This document shows, in pieces, positions 54,619-63,963 of a stretch of DNA of 64,000 bases. The DNA comes from Zobellia barbeyronii (GTDB lineage Bacteria > Bacteroidota > Bacteroidia > Flavobacteriales > Flavobacteriaceae). Position 1 is the first letter of the stretch. Every line of letters begins with the position of its first letter. The stretch is from assembly GCF_018603515.1 (NCBI RefSeq), contig NZ_JACATN010000001.1, positions 124,001 to 188,000 on the forward strand. Reading direction: 5' to 3'. The position numbers and the translations under genes were made by a program. The notes under the pieces were generated by a model. It was not told where the DNA came from. It worked only from the letters and a program-made list of their open reading frames with translations, and ran no database searches.

Positions 54619-55947
54619 ATGCTACAATACATTATAGCACTAATTAGCATTTTGGTGTTTATTTACCTTATTGTAAATAAACCTACCATAGAGACTTATG
54701 TGCTATTTGTCTTCTACAACTTGCCCTTTATAAACACCAAAATTCTTCCATTAGAGTATGGTTTTGTTAAAACTTTTGATGTAGTTACCGTGGTTGCACT
54801 TTTAATTTTTCTGAAAGAATTTTTGACCTTTAACAAAAAAGTAAACACTTGGTTTTACACCACTTTAGTTATTCTTTTTTGGGCCGTAACCCTAATGAGT
54901 AAAATTAGTTCTGAATTCCCTACAACTGACCTTTATCTCCTCTACCCAGTATTTAACATTTTTATATTTGGTCGCTTTCTGTTTTTATACCTGCGGAATA
55001 ACGACAAGCTTTTTACCAAAGTACTACCTGCTCTTAAAACGTCGCTATTTTTTATTTTGGGATTTATGACGCTTCAGATAGTTTTTGGATTGAATTTCAC
55101 TTTTTATAAGGAACTAGGGCAAAATACATTTAGTGAATCTACAGGGCTAATCCGTTACCCTGGTATGTTTAGTGAATCTCAATACAACGGGCAGTTCCTT
55201 GCATTGGGCAGTTTTGTTTTCCTTATAGCTACTAAATACAAAGACCAATACAGTAATTATTTAAACTATTTTGGTTTTGCCTTAAGCATATTGGCTATTA
55301 TACTAGCCGGTAGTAGGTCTGCTCTTGGAGGGTTTGCTTTTGGTTGCATATTTTTAGTTTCCATATCTAGTGTAAGAGTTAAAATATACACGACTTTATC
55401 TTTACTTTTTGGTGCATTTGTCTTTTTTCTCTACAAGCCAGATTCAGGAATATTTGGGAGAGCAGAGAATTTGGGAGATGACCTATCTTTTAGACAGTCT
55501 ATATGGACAGAAACTTTTGGTATAATTAAAGAGTATCCCATATTTGGAATTGGTTTTGGAAATTTTGAAAGTTATCTAATGAAATATCATCAGGAACTAT
55601 ACTTACAAATAGAATCTGGTGGTGATTTAATATATTTTACACAGCCAGAGAACGGCTACCTTAAAATATTGGTTGAACAGGGCTATATAGTTTTTATAAT
55701 CTTTATACTCTTATTGCTAATTCCTTTTTTACGAAACGTATACTTAGCTTTATTAAGTAAACTACCAAGATATAAAGGTTTTATGATGGCAGCACTAATA
55801 TCATGGATTGTTGCTTTTAATACAGTCTATTCTTTTTTAGATTATAGATTATTATTGATGGTCGCAATTTTTACCATAGTTTTAATTATACCCCCTACCC
55901 AACATACCATATTTACCAAGCCAAAACAAAAGTTTGAGTTACCATGA
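54619..55947 (+). CDS. wzy: O-antigen polymerase/ligase-like membrane protein
   Basis: A 442-residue protein with 10-12 helices. The WaaL/Wzy signature region is present: GLIRYPGMFSESQYNG and LAGSRSALGGFAFG (about 235-248, with the Arg typical of this group), then a periplasmic loop ending IFGIGFGNFESYLMKYHQ and the PENGYLKILVEQG block. It lies right after the autokinase, where the polymerase is expected, and 4 bp overlap with the next glycosyltransferase gene. A polymerase role is more likely than lipid-A ligase given the context. Confidence 0.85.
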   Translation: MLQYIIALISILVFIYLIVNKPTIETYVLFVFYNLPFINTKILPLEYGFVKTFDVVTVVALLIFLKEFLTFNKKVNTWFYTTLVILFWAVTLMSKISSEFPTTDLYLLYPVFNIFIFGRFLFLYLRNNDKLFTKVLPALKTSLFFILGFMTLQIVFGLNFTFYKELGQNTFSESTGLIRYPGMFSESQYNGQFLALGSFVFLIATKYKDQYSNYLNYFGFALSILAIILAGSRSALGGFAFGCIFLVSISSVRVKIYTTLSLLFGAFVFFLYKPDSGIFGRAENLGDDLSFRQSIWTETFGIIKEYPIFGIGFGNFESYLMKYHQELYLQIESGGDLIYFTQPENGYLKILVEQGYIVFIIFILLLLIPFLRNVYLALLSKLPRYKGFMMAALISWIVAFNTVYSFLDYRLLLMVAIFTIVLIIPPTQHTIFTKPKQKFELP

Positions 55948-57047
55948 AAAAAAGAATTCTAATAGGAGTTCCGCCAAAAGAACATGTCATTCTTGCCATG
56001 GATGAATTTGATGGCCTCCAAAAAATAGGGAACCACTGCGAAACCGTTATTTATACCAGAAATAAATGGAACGCTACCACTCTTGACCGTATTTATGGCG
56101 TTTTAAGAAATGCCGTGAATGTTGTAAAGAAGTTATATAAAGTTAAACCAGATGTACTATATCTGAACTCTAGAGTTAATTCTTTGGGTATTGTTAGGGA
56201 CTTTATTTCACTACTGTTATTTCGTATGCTTTATTGGCATAAATTAAAAGTAGTAATTAAATCGCACGGATCGGATACAAGCTTTATGGAGGGTTACCCT
56301 TTCATTTATAAAAACATAATAGCCCCGTTTATTTCTGCTCAAGTAGATGCATACTTGATGCTCTCCCAAGATGAGAAACAAAATTTACTGAAGTACTTTC
56401 CTAAACTAAAAGGCAAGGTCTTTGTTACCGCTAATATTATTGATTCTCAACGTTCAACCTTGTCTGATGAATTCAAAAAGTCGCATAATTTAGACGATAC
56501 TAAATTCAACTTTCTTTTCGTGGGAAGAATGGTTAAAGATAAAGGTGTTTTCAGCATCCTGAAAGCTATACCCCATTTTGAAGGGAGAGATAATTGTAAA
56601 TTTATAATGGTTGGTAATGGAGATGAGTTAGAAAGCTTAAAAACACTCTCTAAAGAACTTAAAATTGAAAAGTATTTAGATTTTACAGGCTTCATCGAAG
56701 AAATAGAATGCGATCACTTCTTTGCCAATTGCGATGCATTGGTATTTCCTTCTCTTGACGAAGGTTTTTCTATGGTATTATTTAAGTCCATAGCATGTGG
56801 TTTACCCGTAATTACAACGCAAATTAGAGCAGCTAAAGACCAACTGACAGAACCGGATAATTGTCTATGGGTAGATGGCACTTCCGAACTTTCAGTAGCT
56901 GAGGCTCTTAATTCAATGTATAACAACCAGAATCTTAGAATTCAAATGCAAAAAAACAATAAACAACTCGGAAATAAATACTCTAAAGAATCAGTTTGTA
57001 TGGAGATGGATAAGGTATTTGATGAACTACTTGACCAAAAATATTAA
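55944..57047 (+). CDS. Glycosyltransferase family 4 (GT-B), copy A of a paralogous pair
   Basis: A 367-residue enzyme. The N-terminus KRILIGVPPKEHVILAMDE and the YTRNKWN, VLYLNSRVNSLG and IKSHGSD blocks recur in the protein at 60155. Donor half: FVGRMVKDKGVFSIL, FPSLDEGFSMVLFKSIACGLPVITT, in which the second Glu of EX7E is replaced by Lys (EGFSMVLFK), then EPDNCLWVDGTSE. It may therefore use a slightly altered catalytic set. Starts within the stop region of the polymerase gene. Confidence 0.88.
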   Translation: MKKRILIGVPPKEHVILAMDEFDGLQKIGNHCETVIYTRNKWNATTLDRIYGVLRNAVNVVKKLYKVKPDVLYLNSRVNSLGIVRDFISLLLFRMLYWHKLKVVIKSHGSDTSFMEGYPFIYKNIIAPFISAQVDAYLMLSQDEKQNLLKYFPKLKGKVFVTANIIDSQRSTLSDEFKKSHNLDDTKFNFLFVGRMVKDKGVFSILKAIPHFEGRDNCKFIMVGNGDELESLKTLSKELKIEKYLDFTGFIEEIECDHFFANCDALVFPSLDEGFSMVLFKSIACGLPVITTQIRAAKDQLTEPDNCLWVDGTSELSVAEALNSMYNNQNLRIQMQKNNKQLGNKYSKESVCMEMDKVFDELLDQKY

Positions 57048-57114
57048 AACAGAATAGACTACTTAAAGCTCATCCTATTCCTTTAAACACAAATTGAGAA
57101 CAAATTAACTTGTT

Positions 57115-58536
57115 ATGCTTTTTAATTCTTTTGAATTTTTATTATTCTTTCCTATAGTAGCTATTCTCTACTATTTAATCACTCCAAAATATCGTTGGGT
57201 ATTTTTGTTAGTGGCTAGTTATTATTTCTATATGAATTGGCAACCTATATATGCCATTCTGATTTTTACTTCTACACTAGTAACTTATTTATGTGCTTTA
57301 AAAATTGATAGTACACCGGTTCAAAGCAGAAAAAAAGCGTACTTAACAGCAAGCCTAATTATTAATTTGGGTATTTTATTTCTATTCAAATACTACAATT
57401 TTTTTAACGACTCCATTTTTGGATTATTGAATGATTGGGGGATTCGCATGACCTTACCAAACTTTGACCTTTTATTACCTGTAGGTATTTCATTCTATAC
57501 ATTTCAGGCAGTAGGATACACCATAGATGTTTACAGAGGAGATATTAAAAGTGAAAAACACTTTGGTATATATGCGCTATTCGTTTCGTTTTTCCCTCAA
57601 TTAGTAGCCGGTCCTATTGAAAGGGCGGTGAACTTATTACCTCAGTTTAAGGAGACCAAAATATTTAACTACCAACAAGCAGTCCAAGGTATAAAACTTA
57701 TGATTTGGGGCTACTTTATGAAAATAGTTGTTGCAGACCGTTTAGCTATTTACGTGAATTCTGTTTATGGAGCACCTGAGTACCATAGTGCGATTACACT
57801 GATAATTGCTACTATATTTTTCGCCTTTCAAATTTATTGTGATTTTGCGGGATATAGTAACATTGCAATTGGATGTGCAAAAATAATGGGCTTTGATTTG
57901 ATGACGAACTTTAGACGACCCTATTTTGCCCAATCCTGTGCTGAATTCTGGTCTAGGTGGCACATATCGCTCTCTACCTGGTTTAAAGATTATGTCTACA
58001 TTCCCTTAGGAGGAAATCGCGTAGGGACATCAAAAAACTATCGTAACATTCTTATTACTTTCTTGGTAAGCGGTTTATGGCATGGTGCAAATTGGACCTA
58101 TGTTATCTGGGGTGGTCTAAACGGGCTTTACCAGGTTATCTTTAAAATATTGGGTATTTCTCCTAAAAGAAAAAAAGAGGGAAGCCGTTTTAATCTGGTT
58201 TACATTGGGAACCTATTGCTCACTTTTATTCTTATTTCTTTTTCTTGGATTTTCTTCAGAGCCAATAGCTTGTCAGATGCCATAACCGTAATTGAACGTA
58301 TGGTAACGGCACCAGGGGGTCTTTTTATTGGAGAAAAAAGCTCCTTTGCATATAGCCTGTTTGCTATAATTGTATTGATGCTAAAAGATGCTTATGATGA
58401 ATTTTATCCTGACGGAAATTTATTCTTTACAAGCAAAGTGCGTACTATTCGTTATTTATCATATTCTATAATAATTGTAATAATTCTTCTTCTCGGAGTT
58501 TTCGACGGAGGACAGTTTATCTATTTTCAGTTTTAA
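57115..58536 (+). CDS. MBOAT-family O-acyltransferase (AlgI-like)
   Basis: A 473-residue integral membrane protein with about 11 helices. The family core is SGLWHGANWTYVIWGGLNG, with His323 in the position of the essential AlgI histidine; QLVAGPIERAVNLLPQF, FAGYSNIAIGCAKIMGFDL and CAEFWSRWHISLSTWFKDYVYIPLGGN are also typical. It should pass acyl groups from the cytoplasm to the periplasm. Its stop is 4 bp before the SGNH protein, as in AlgI-AlgJ/X and PatA-PatB pairs, so both likely acetylate the polysaccharide. Confidence 0.93.
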   Translation: MLFNSFEFLLFFPIVAILYYLITPKYRWVFLLVASYYFYMNWQPIYAILIFTSTLVTYLCALKIDSTPVQSRKKAYLTASLIINLGILFLFKYYNFFNDSIFGLLNDWGIRMTLPNFDLLLPVGISFYTFQAVGYTIDVYRGDIKSEKHFGIYALFVSFFPQLVAGPIERAVNLLPQFKETKIFNYQQAVQGIKLMIWGYFMKIVVADRLAIYVNSVYGAPEYHSAITLIIATIFFAFQIYCDFAGYSNIAIGCAKIMGFDLMTNFRRPYFAQSCAEFWSRWHISLSTWFKDYVYIPLGGNRVGTSKNYRNILITFLVSGLWHGANWTYVIWGGLNGLYQVIFKILGISPKRKKEGSRFNLVYIGNLLLTFILISFSWIFFRANSLSDAITVIERMVTAPGGLFIGEKSSFAYSLFAIIVLMLKDAYDEFYPDGNLFFTSKVRTIRYLSYSIIIVIILLLGVFDGGQFIYFQF

Positions 58537-58540
58537 TCGT

Positions 58541-59455
58541 ATGAAAAAATTTGTTCTTCATTGTATTATTGGTCTTATCATTGTCTTCATACTAGACTTT
58601 GGTATAGGTAAAGGACTAGAGTACTTTTATTTCAAGCAAACTTCTGGTTTTCAACATCGTACTACTTATAGTATTGAGCACACGAATGAAGATATTCTAG
58701 TATTCGGTTCTTCACGCGCTAACCACCATTACAAAACAGATGTTTTTGAAAAAAAACTGAACAGTACTTTCTATAACACCGGTAGAGACGGTAATTTTAT
58801 TTTCTATCAAACAGCCATTCTTCGTTCCGTACTGAAACGTTATAAGCCAAAGCTAATATTATATGATTTTGCCGGAAAATTTTCCTATGACGAAGGTGAT
58901 TACGACCGTCTCTCATCTTTACTCCCCTATTATAAACACCACCCGGAAATAAGGAACATTGTTGATTTAAGAAGCCCTTACGAACCCTTTAAGAATGTAT
59001 CAGGCATCTACCCATACAATTCTACCATAGGGAATATTGTAATTGGAAATGTAAATATTGAGGGAATGCGAACTAAAGCTAATAAAGGTTACGTGCCGTT
59101 ATTTGGAGAATGGAAAGATCCCATAGCTCTTCATGACACTGTTAAACCTTATGAGGCTGATGAAAACAAAATTACTGTATTCAAAGAGTTTTTGGATTTG
59201 TGTAAACAGAACAAAATTCCAATGATTGTTGTAGTCTCGCCTATTTTTTACAATTACGAAAGTGATTATTCTATTGCTCTTTGCAAAAAATTATGTGATG
59301 AGGAAAAAGTACCATTTTTTGATTTTACTAGAAATACGGACTTCTTGAAAGCTCCATATCTTTTTGACGATATCTCGCACTTAAACGATGATGGTGCTAC
59401 ACTGTTTTCAGATAAAGTTGTTGACTTGGTGAAAGGGAAATTAAAAAATCAATAA
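58541..59455 (+). CDS. Membrane-anchored SGNH-like hydrolase/acyltransferase partner of MBOAT
   Basis: A 304-residue protein with an N-terminal helix (about 5-22) and an extracytoplasmic SGNH-type domain. Block I is VFGSSRANHH, in which Ser57 or Ser58 replaces the usual GDS serine; block V is DDISHLNDDG with Asp277 and His280 as a DxxH dyad. Middle strands YDFAGKF and PMIVVVSPIFYNY fit the fold. In analogy to AlgJ/AlgX and DltD-like proteins it probably moves the acyl group onto the polymer. Directly follows the MBOAT gene. Confidence 0.85.
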   Translation: MKKFVLHCIIGLIIVFILDFGIGKGLEYFYFKQTSGFQHRTTYSIEHTNEDILVFGSSRANHHYKTDVFEKKLNSTFYNTGRDGNFIFYQTAILRSVLKRYKPKLILYDFAGKFSYDEGDYDRLSSLLPYYKHHPEIRNIVDLRSPYEPFKNVSGIYPYNSTIGNIVIGNVNIEGMRTKANKGYVPLFGEWKDPIALHDTVKPYEADENKITVFKEFLDLCKQNKIPMIVVVSPIFYNYESDYSIALCKKLCDEEKVPFFDFTRNTDFLKAPYLFDDISHLNDDGATLFSDKVVDLVKGKLKNQ

Positions 59456-59497
59456 ATATAAAATACAGCTTAGAGTTTTAACGATATAACTAAAAGA

Positions 59498-59986
59498 ATG
59501 AAATCCATTTTTCAAGACTGGAAATTAAATGAACAGAAGGGAAAACTTATTATGGTAATGTACAGGCTTGCTAGTCTTTGTACAAAAAATAAGATTCTAT
59601 TTTTTCTAGGACTTCCCTACTTGCTGTTTTACAGGTTTACGATAGAGTGGGTTTTAGGTGTAGAAATACCTTGGCGTACACGTATTGGAAAAAAACTTGC
59701 TGTGCATCATGGTCAAGCTTTGGTAATTAGCCCAAGCACGGTAATAGGAGATAATTGTTCAATACGACAAAGTACAACCATAGGAGGAAAAGAGTTTGAC
59801 AAAACCAATCATAGCGGATCTCCAATTATTGGAAACAATGTACACATTGGCAGCAATGTCTGTATACTTGGACCTATTCGCATAGGTAATAATGTACAAA
59901 TAGCTAGTGGAAGTGTGGTTATACGAGACGTACCCGATAATTGCACGATTGTAGGAAACCCAGGAAGAGTAGTAAACAAATCCTGA
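59498..59986 (+). CDS. CysE/serine-acetyltransferase-like hexapeptide acyltransferase
   Basis: A 162-residue left-handed beta-helix acyltransferase. WRTRIGKKLAVHHGQALVISPSTVIGDNCSIRQSTTIGG is the CysE-like hexapeptide core with its catalytic-type His in AVHHGQ; later turns are IGNNVHIGSNVCILGPIRIGNN. It has an N-terminal hydrophobic stretch (about 28-45) and lacks the long helical N-terminal domain of true CysE. In polysaccharide loci such proteins O-acetylate sugars rather than serine. Between the SGNH gene and the second GT4 gene. Confidence 0.87.
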   Translation: MKSIFQDWKLNEQKGKLIMVMYRLASLCTKNKILFFLGLPYLLFYRFTIEWVLGVEIPWRTRIGKKLAVHHGQALVISPSTVIGDNCSIRQSTTIGGKEFDKTNHSGSPIIGNNVHIGSNVCILGPIRIGNNVQIASGSVVIRDVPDNCTIVGNPGRVVNKS

Positions 59987-60154
59987 ATGAAATTGAAATA
60001 AGCTCTGTTTTCAAGATAGACCTGAACAGGTCATTATCTAATTCAGGCATCAACATTAATAAGAACATCAGGCAGATTTAGGAAATCTAAATCAAACTAA
60101 ATAATAGCCATTGGGCAATTTCCCAGTAGCTTGTAATTATGAAAGAATACTAAG

Positions 60155-61255
60155 ATGGCAACAAAAATATTAATTGGCATTCCTCCAAAGAACCATATCA
60201 ACCTAGCCATGGATGAGGTTGAAGGTTTAAAAGATCTTGGTAATGAATGTGAAACAATTATCTATACCCGAAACAAACCACACGGAGGTAAAATTGATAA
60301 GCTACTTGGTGTAATAAGTAATGCGTTTGCTATTATAAAACGATTACGGAAGATGAAACCAGATTTACTTTACCTAAACTCTAGGTTTGAGCCAGTTGGA
60401 ACAACAAGGGATTTTATTACTATAGTACTAATCAGATTATTTTATTGGAGAAAATTACATGTCGCCATCAAAACTCATGGATCCGATCTTTCTATACTGA
60501 CTAAAAAATCATTTTTCTTTGATAGTATCGTAATACCATACTTAACTCACCAAGTAAGTCTATGGTTTTTCTTATCTCATGAAGAAAAAAATAACATTAT
60601 TCACCATGCTCCTACTTTTGGCAAAAAAGCTTACGTTACAGGTAATATTATAGACTCAAAACGGTCTACAAAATCAACTGCCTTTTTAGAAAGTCATGGT
60701 TTAAATGATAAACGATTTAAATTTTTCTTTGCTGGACGTATGATTGCCGAAAAAGGAATTCTCAGTATCATCAGAGCTATTCCAAAGTTTATTCATAAGG
60801 ATGAATGTGTTTTCATCTTTGCAGGTGATGGAGAAGAGTATGATGCTTTTAAAAACGAAATAAAGGAATTACAGATAGAAAATCATGTACATCTTACTGG
60901 TTTTTTACCAGAAGAGGAATGTGATCACTTTTATGCTAACACTGATGCCTTAGTATTTCCTACTTATTTTGACGAAGGCTTTCCTATGGCTCTTTTTAAA
61001 TCGGTTGCATGTGGTTTACCAGTAATCACGACAAAGACTAGAGCAGCAATTGATCATCTAAAAGAGCCCGATAATTGTTTATGGGTAGATGGGCAAAATT
61101 CAAAAAGCGTAACCAAGGCTCTCAATAAATTATATGAAAACCCTGATTTACGGGAACAAATGGCAAAAAACAACGAATTACTAGGAAAAAACTTTTCTCG
61201 ACAAAAAATAACAGAACAGATGAATAAAGACTTTTCGGAGTTTTTAAAGCATTAA
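60155..61255 (+). CDS. Glycosyltransferase family 4 (GT-B), copy B of a paralogous pair
   Basis: A 366-residue enzyme closely similar to the one at 55944: KILIGIPPKNHINLAMDEVEGL, YTRNKPH, LLYLNSRFEPVG, IKTHGSD, FAGRMIAEKGILSII. Donor motif: FPTYFDEGFPMALFKSVACGLPVITTKTRAA, again with Lys in place of the second Glu of EX7E. Insertion of YF before DEGF distinguishes it. Both copies lie in one cluster, so a local duplication with later change of specificity is likely. Its own 168-bp leader may carry an internal promoter. Confidence 0.88.
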   Translation: MATKILIGIPPKNHINLAMDEVEGLKDLGNECETIIYTRNKPHGGKIDKLLGVISNAFAIIKRLRKMKPDLLYLNSRFEPVGTTRDFITIVLIRLFYWRKLHVAIKTHGSDLSILTKKSFFFDSIVIPYLTHQVSLWFFLSHEEKNNIIHHAPTFGKKAYVTGNIIDSKRSTKSTAFLESHGLNDKRFKFFFAGRMIAEKGILSIIRAIPKFIHKDECVFIFAGDGEEYDAFKNEIKELQIENHVHLTGFLPEEECDHFYANTDALVFPTYFDEGFPMALFKSVACGLPVITTKTRAAIDHLKEPDNCLWVDGQNSKSVTKALNKLYENPDLREQMAKNNELLGKNFSRQKITEQMNKDFSEFLKH

Positions 61256-61276
61256 GTAGAATTTCACCATAAGTAC

Positions 61277-62731
61277 ATGCAAAAAATTCTAAATAAAATT
61301 AGTCCTAAGTTTCGTTCAAAAATTTTTAAAAATAGTTTTTGGGGTGTAGCTGGCAGTCTTACGCAAAATATTCTTTTAAGTCTATTTTATGTTCTTATTG
61401 CGCGTCATTATTCTGTAGAGGATTTTTCAGAATATTTAATAGCAAACAGTCTCTATCAAATGATTGTGGCGTTTTCTGCCATGGGTCTAGGGCACTGGTT
61501 CATTAGAGAAATTGTAAATGTTGAAAACAAAAGTGAGCTTGCCGCTAAGTTTTTAAAAATGCAAACCTATTTTGGTCTATTCTTTTTAATAGTCAATATA
61601 ATCCTTGCTTTGGTCCTTTATGAAAACCCGACTGTCCAAAAGCTATCCATACTTTTCGCGATAAACATAATTTTTGATAATATTATTTACTCTATCAAAA
61701 ATATTAACATTGCTCAATTTGCTCAAAAGAAAACAGTTACCGTCTTATCTATTGAGGCCTTTGCTAAATTTGGGATTGCGTGTATTTTGTTCATCTACCC
61801 TTTTAACATTGTTATTCTTACAATACTACTTGTTATAACTAGATTTATAACACTGAATCTATTTTTGAAGATAGGATCTGCAGATGGTATAAATCTTATG
61901 GGCTTTTGGAAAGTTAAACTGCCTCTAGATTTTATCAAAAATATTCTGTCTAAATATTGGCCTTTCGCAATTATAGGAAGTGCCTATGTAGTCTACTGGA
62001 AATCTGCTACATTAATTATTTCTAAAATGCTACCATTATCTGCTGTGGCACATTATGAAAACTCTTTTAAGATTTTCTCGTTAGCACAACTTATACCTGT
62101 AGTATTAAGTTCAACCCTGTTGCCAAAATTTGTAGAATATTCAAAAAACCAAGATACAGAGGGACTCAAATCACTTTATCATAAAGTTTTCTTGTTCTGT
62201 ACAATTTATGGTTTGGGTGCTTTTACGTTCACATATTCATTTGCTGACGAGATTTTACCATTAATTTTTGGAGAAAAATATGCAGATTCTGCAATTTTCA
62301 CCAAAGAAATGTTTCTGACCATGCTGGTTTTCCCAACCTCCTTAGTTCAAGCTAATATTTTAATAGCTCTAAAACTGGAAAAACTAGATATGTGGTTCAA
62401 CATAAATAGTATTCTAATAAACACTACACTCTGTTTAGTTGGGCTTTCTTTTTGGTCGTCCCTCTCTGTGGTTAATTATTCAATCTTTATTTCTTTTGCC
62501 GTATTCCATCTTTCCCAAGATATCGTACTTCTAAAAAATAAACTTACATCACTTTCTCATATTCTCTTATTTATTATAGGAACTGCTAGTATAGTCCTAA
62601 CATATATATTCTTGTCCAAAATTATTTCCCCATACTTACTATTTATTGGATTATGGGTTATAGTGGCTGCTATGGTGATGTTATTTTTATACCAAAAAAA
62701 ATGGGATTTAAGTCTAAAAGTTAAAGAATAG
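61277..62731 (+). CDS. wzx: Wzx-type oligosaccharide flippase (cluster II)
   Basis: A 484-residue protein with 12-14 helices, N-terminus KISPKFRSKIFKNSFWGVAGSLTQNILLSLFYVLIARHYSVEDFSEYLIANSLY, which is typical of PST-family flippases (F-W-x-x-x-x-x-x-x-x-N pattern). It is the second flippase in the window and is clearly different from that at 29447, so each cluster seems to export its own unit. Starts 21 bp after the previous gene and 2 bp before the last glycosyltransferase. Confidence 0.88.
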   Translation: MQKILNKISPKFRSKIFKNSFWGVAGSLTQNILLSLFYVLIARHYSVEDFSEYLIANSLYQMIVAFSAMGLGHWFIREIVNVENKSELAAKFLKMQTYFGLFFLIVNIILALVLYENPTVQKLSILFAINIIFDNIIYSIKNINIAQFAQKKTVTVLSIEAFAKFGIACILFIYPFNIVILTILLVITRFITLNLFLKIGSADGINLMGFWKVKLPLDFIKNILSKYWPFAIIGSAYVVYWKSATLIISKMLPLSAVAHYENSFKIFSLAQLIPVVLSSTLLPKFVEYSKNQDTEGLKSLYHKVFLFCTIYGLGAFTFTYSFADEILPLIFGEKYADSAIFTKEMFLTMLVFPTSLVQANILIALKLEKLDMWFNINSILINTTLCLVGLSFWSSLSVVNYSIFISFAVFHLSQDIVLLKNKLTSLSHILLFIIGTASIVLTYIFLSKIISPYLLFIGLWVIVAAMVMLFLYQKKWDLSLKVKE

Positions 62732-62733
62732 AG

Positions 62734-63915
62734 ATGAAACAAAAAGAAAATTTAAAAACTATTGTCTTTTGTACCCAAGTCTATTTTTTAGATGCTGCAA
62801 TTGAATACATTCGCTTATTAGCTGCCGAAGGATATAAAACGCATGTTCTTATAGAACTCTCGCCTAACCAGCTTAAGGCAAATATTCTTAATATTGACAC
62901 TGACCTTAATAAGTTTCCTGCGCTAACATCCTTTGAAAAGGTTGTTGAAGAATGGAAATTAGAATATCTCTCGCCATATTTTGAAAATTGTATATCGGTA
63001 AATTTTGTTGTTTACCCAACAAAAAAACTTTGGAAAACCAGAGCTGTTTCTAAGGAGTTAGAAAAACACATTTCCAAAATACAGCCAGATTTTATTCATT
63101 TGGATGATTTTTCCAGTCGTACATTATTCAATTTACCCTTCTTCTTTTTTCGTAGAAAAAAAATGATTGCTAATATTCATGATCCATTAACCCATACCGG
63201 AGAATTTGAATGGCAACGAGAACTGTATCGAAAGGTTTGGTTTAATCTCATTGATAAATTTGTGGTCTTTAGCGAATTCAGTGAAAAAATTTTGAAACCA
63301 CAATTACGAAAGAGTAAGAAAGTAATAGTCTCTAGGCTTATGCCTTACACGATATACAAATCATTTTTGCCAACCGGTAAAAGCAATTCTAAAGATTATA
63401 TAAGCTTTGTAGGTCGTATATCGCCTTATAAAGGAATAGAATTATTTGTTGGCGCCTTTGATGGGCTTATTTTAAAACACCCTGATGTAAAATTCTATAT
63501 TGGAGGTAAGAGTATAAATGGATATAATCCTGATTTTCTAAATGTAAAAAGTAAAAATGTTACAATTGAAAATAAGTTCTTAAGTAATGTAGAAATGGCC
63601 ACGATCATAAGTAATTCTAAATTAGTAGTCTGCCCCTACAAAGATGCAACTCAAAGTGGCGTGATTATGACCGCATATGCCTTGGGGTGCCCGGTTTTAG
63701 TTACAAACACCGGCGGACTTCCTGAATATACACTCCATAATGAAACTGGTATTATTGCGAAAGATGGTACACAAGAATGTATAGAGAACACAATTGATGA
63801 TTTTTTAACCCATCAAAAAGCCCAACAGCTCTTAGAAAACGTAAATCAAATACAATATTCTAACCAATTCGAAGAAATCAACAAAACGAAAATAGAAGAA
63901 CTGTATAAATCCTGA
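62734..63915 (+). CDS. Glycosyltransferase family 4 (GT-B)
   Basis: A 393-residue enzyme. N-terminal half: KTIVFCTQVYFLDAAIEYIRLLA and DFIHLDDFSSRTLFNLPFF. Donor half: FVGRISPYKGIELFVGAF and CPYKDATQSGVIMTAYALGCPVLVTNTGGLPEY, the GT4 pattern in which the first Glu of EX7E is replaced by a Gln/Ser-type site (ATQSGV), as in Gtr/PimB-like subtypes. Last gene of the visible cluster. A weak hairpin follows, and the cluster may go on beyond the window. Confidence 0.87.
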   Translation: MKQKENLKTIVFCTQVYFLDAAIEYIRLLAAEGYKTHVLIELSPNQLKANILNIDTDLNKFPALTSFEKVVEEWKLEYLSPYFENCISVNFVVYPTKKLWKTRAVSKELEKHISKIQPDFIHLDDFSSRTLFNLPFFFFRRKKMIANIHDPLTHTGEFEWQRELYRKVWFNLIDKFVVFSEFSEKILKPQLRKSKKVIVSRLMPYTIYKSFLPTGKSNSKDYISFVGRISPYKGIELFVGAFDGLILKHPDVKFYIGGKSINGYNPDFLNVKSKNVTIENKFLSNVEMATIISNSKLVVCPYKDATQSGVIMTAYALGCPVLVTNTGGLPEYTLHNETGIIAKDGTQECIENTIDDFLTHQKAQQLLENVNQIQYSNQFEEINKTKIEELYKS

Positions 63916-63943
63916 ATAGTTGAGGAAAATATAATTAAAACAT

Positions 63944-63963
63944 AAAAGGGAAACACCCCTTTT
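63944..63963 (+). terminator. Weak terminator-like hairpin at the right edge
   Basis: AAAAGGG (63944-63950) and CCCTTTT (63957-63963) pair around a 6-base loop. No T run beyond the stem follows, so it may be only partly efficient. Confidence 0.4.
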
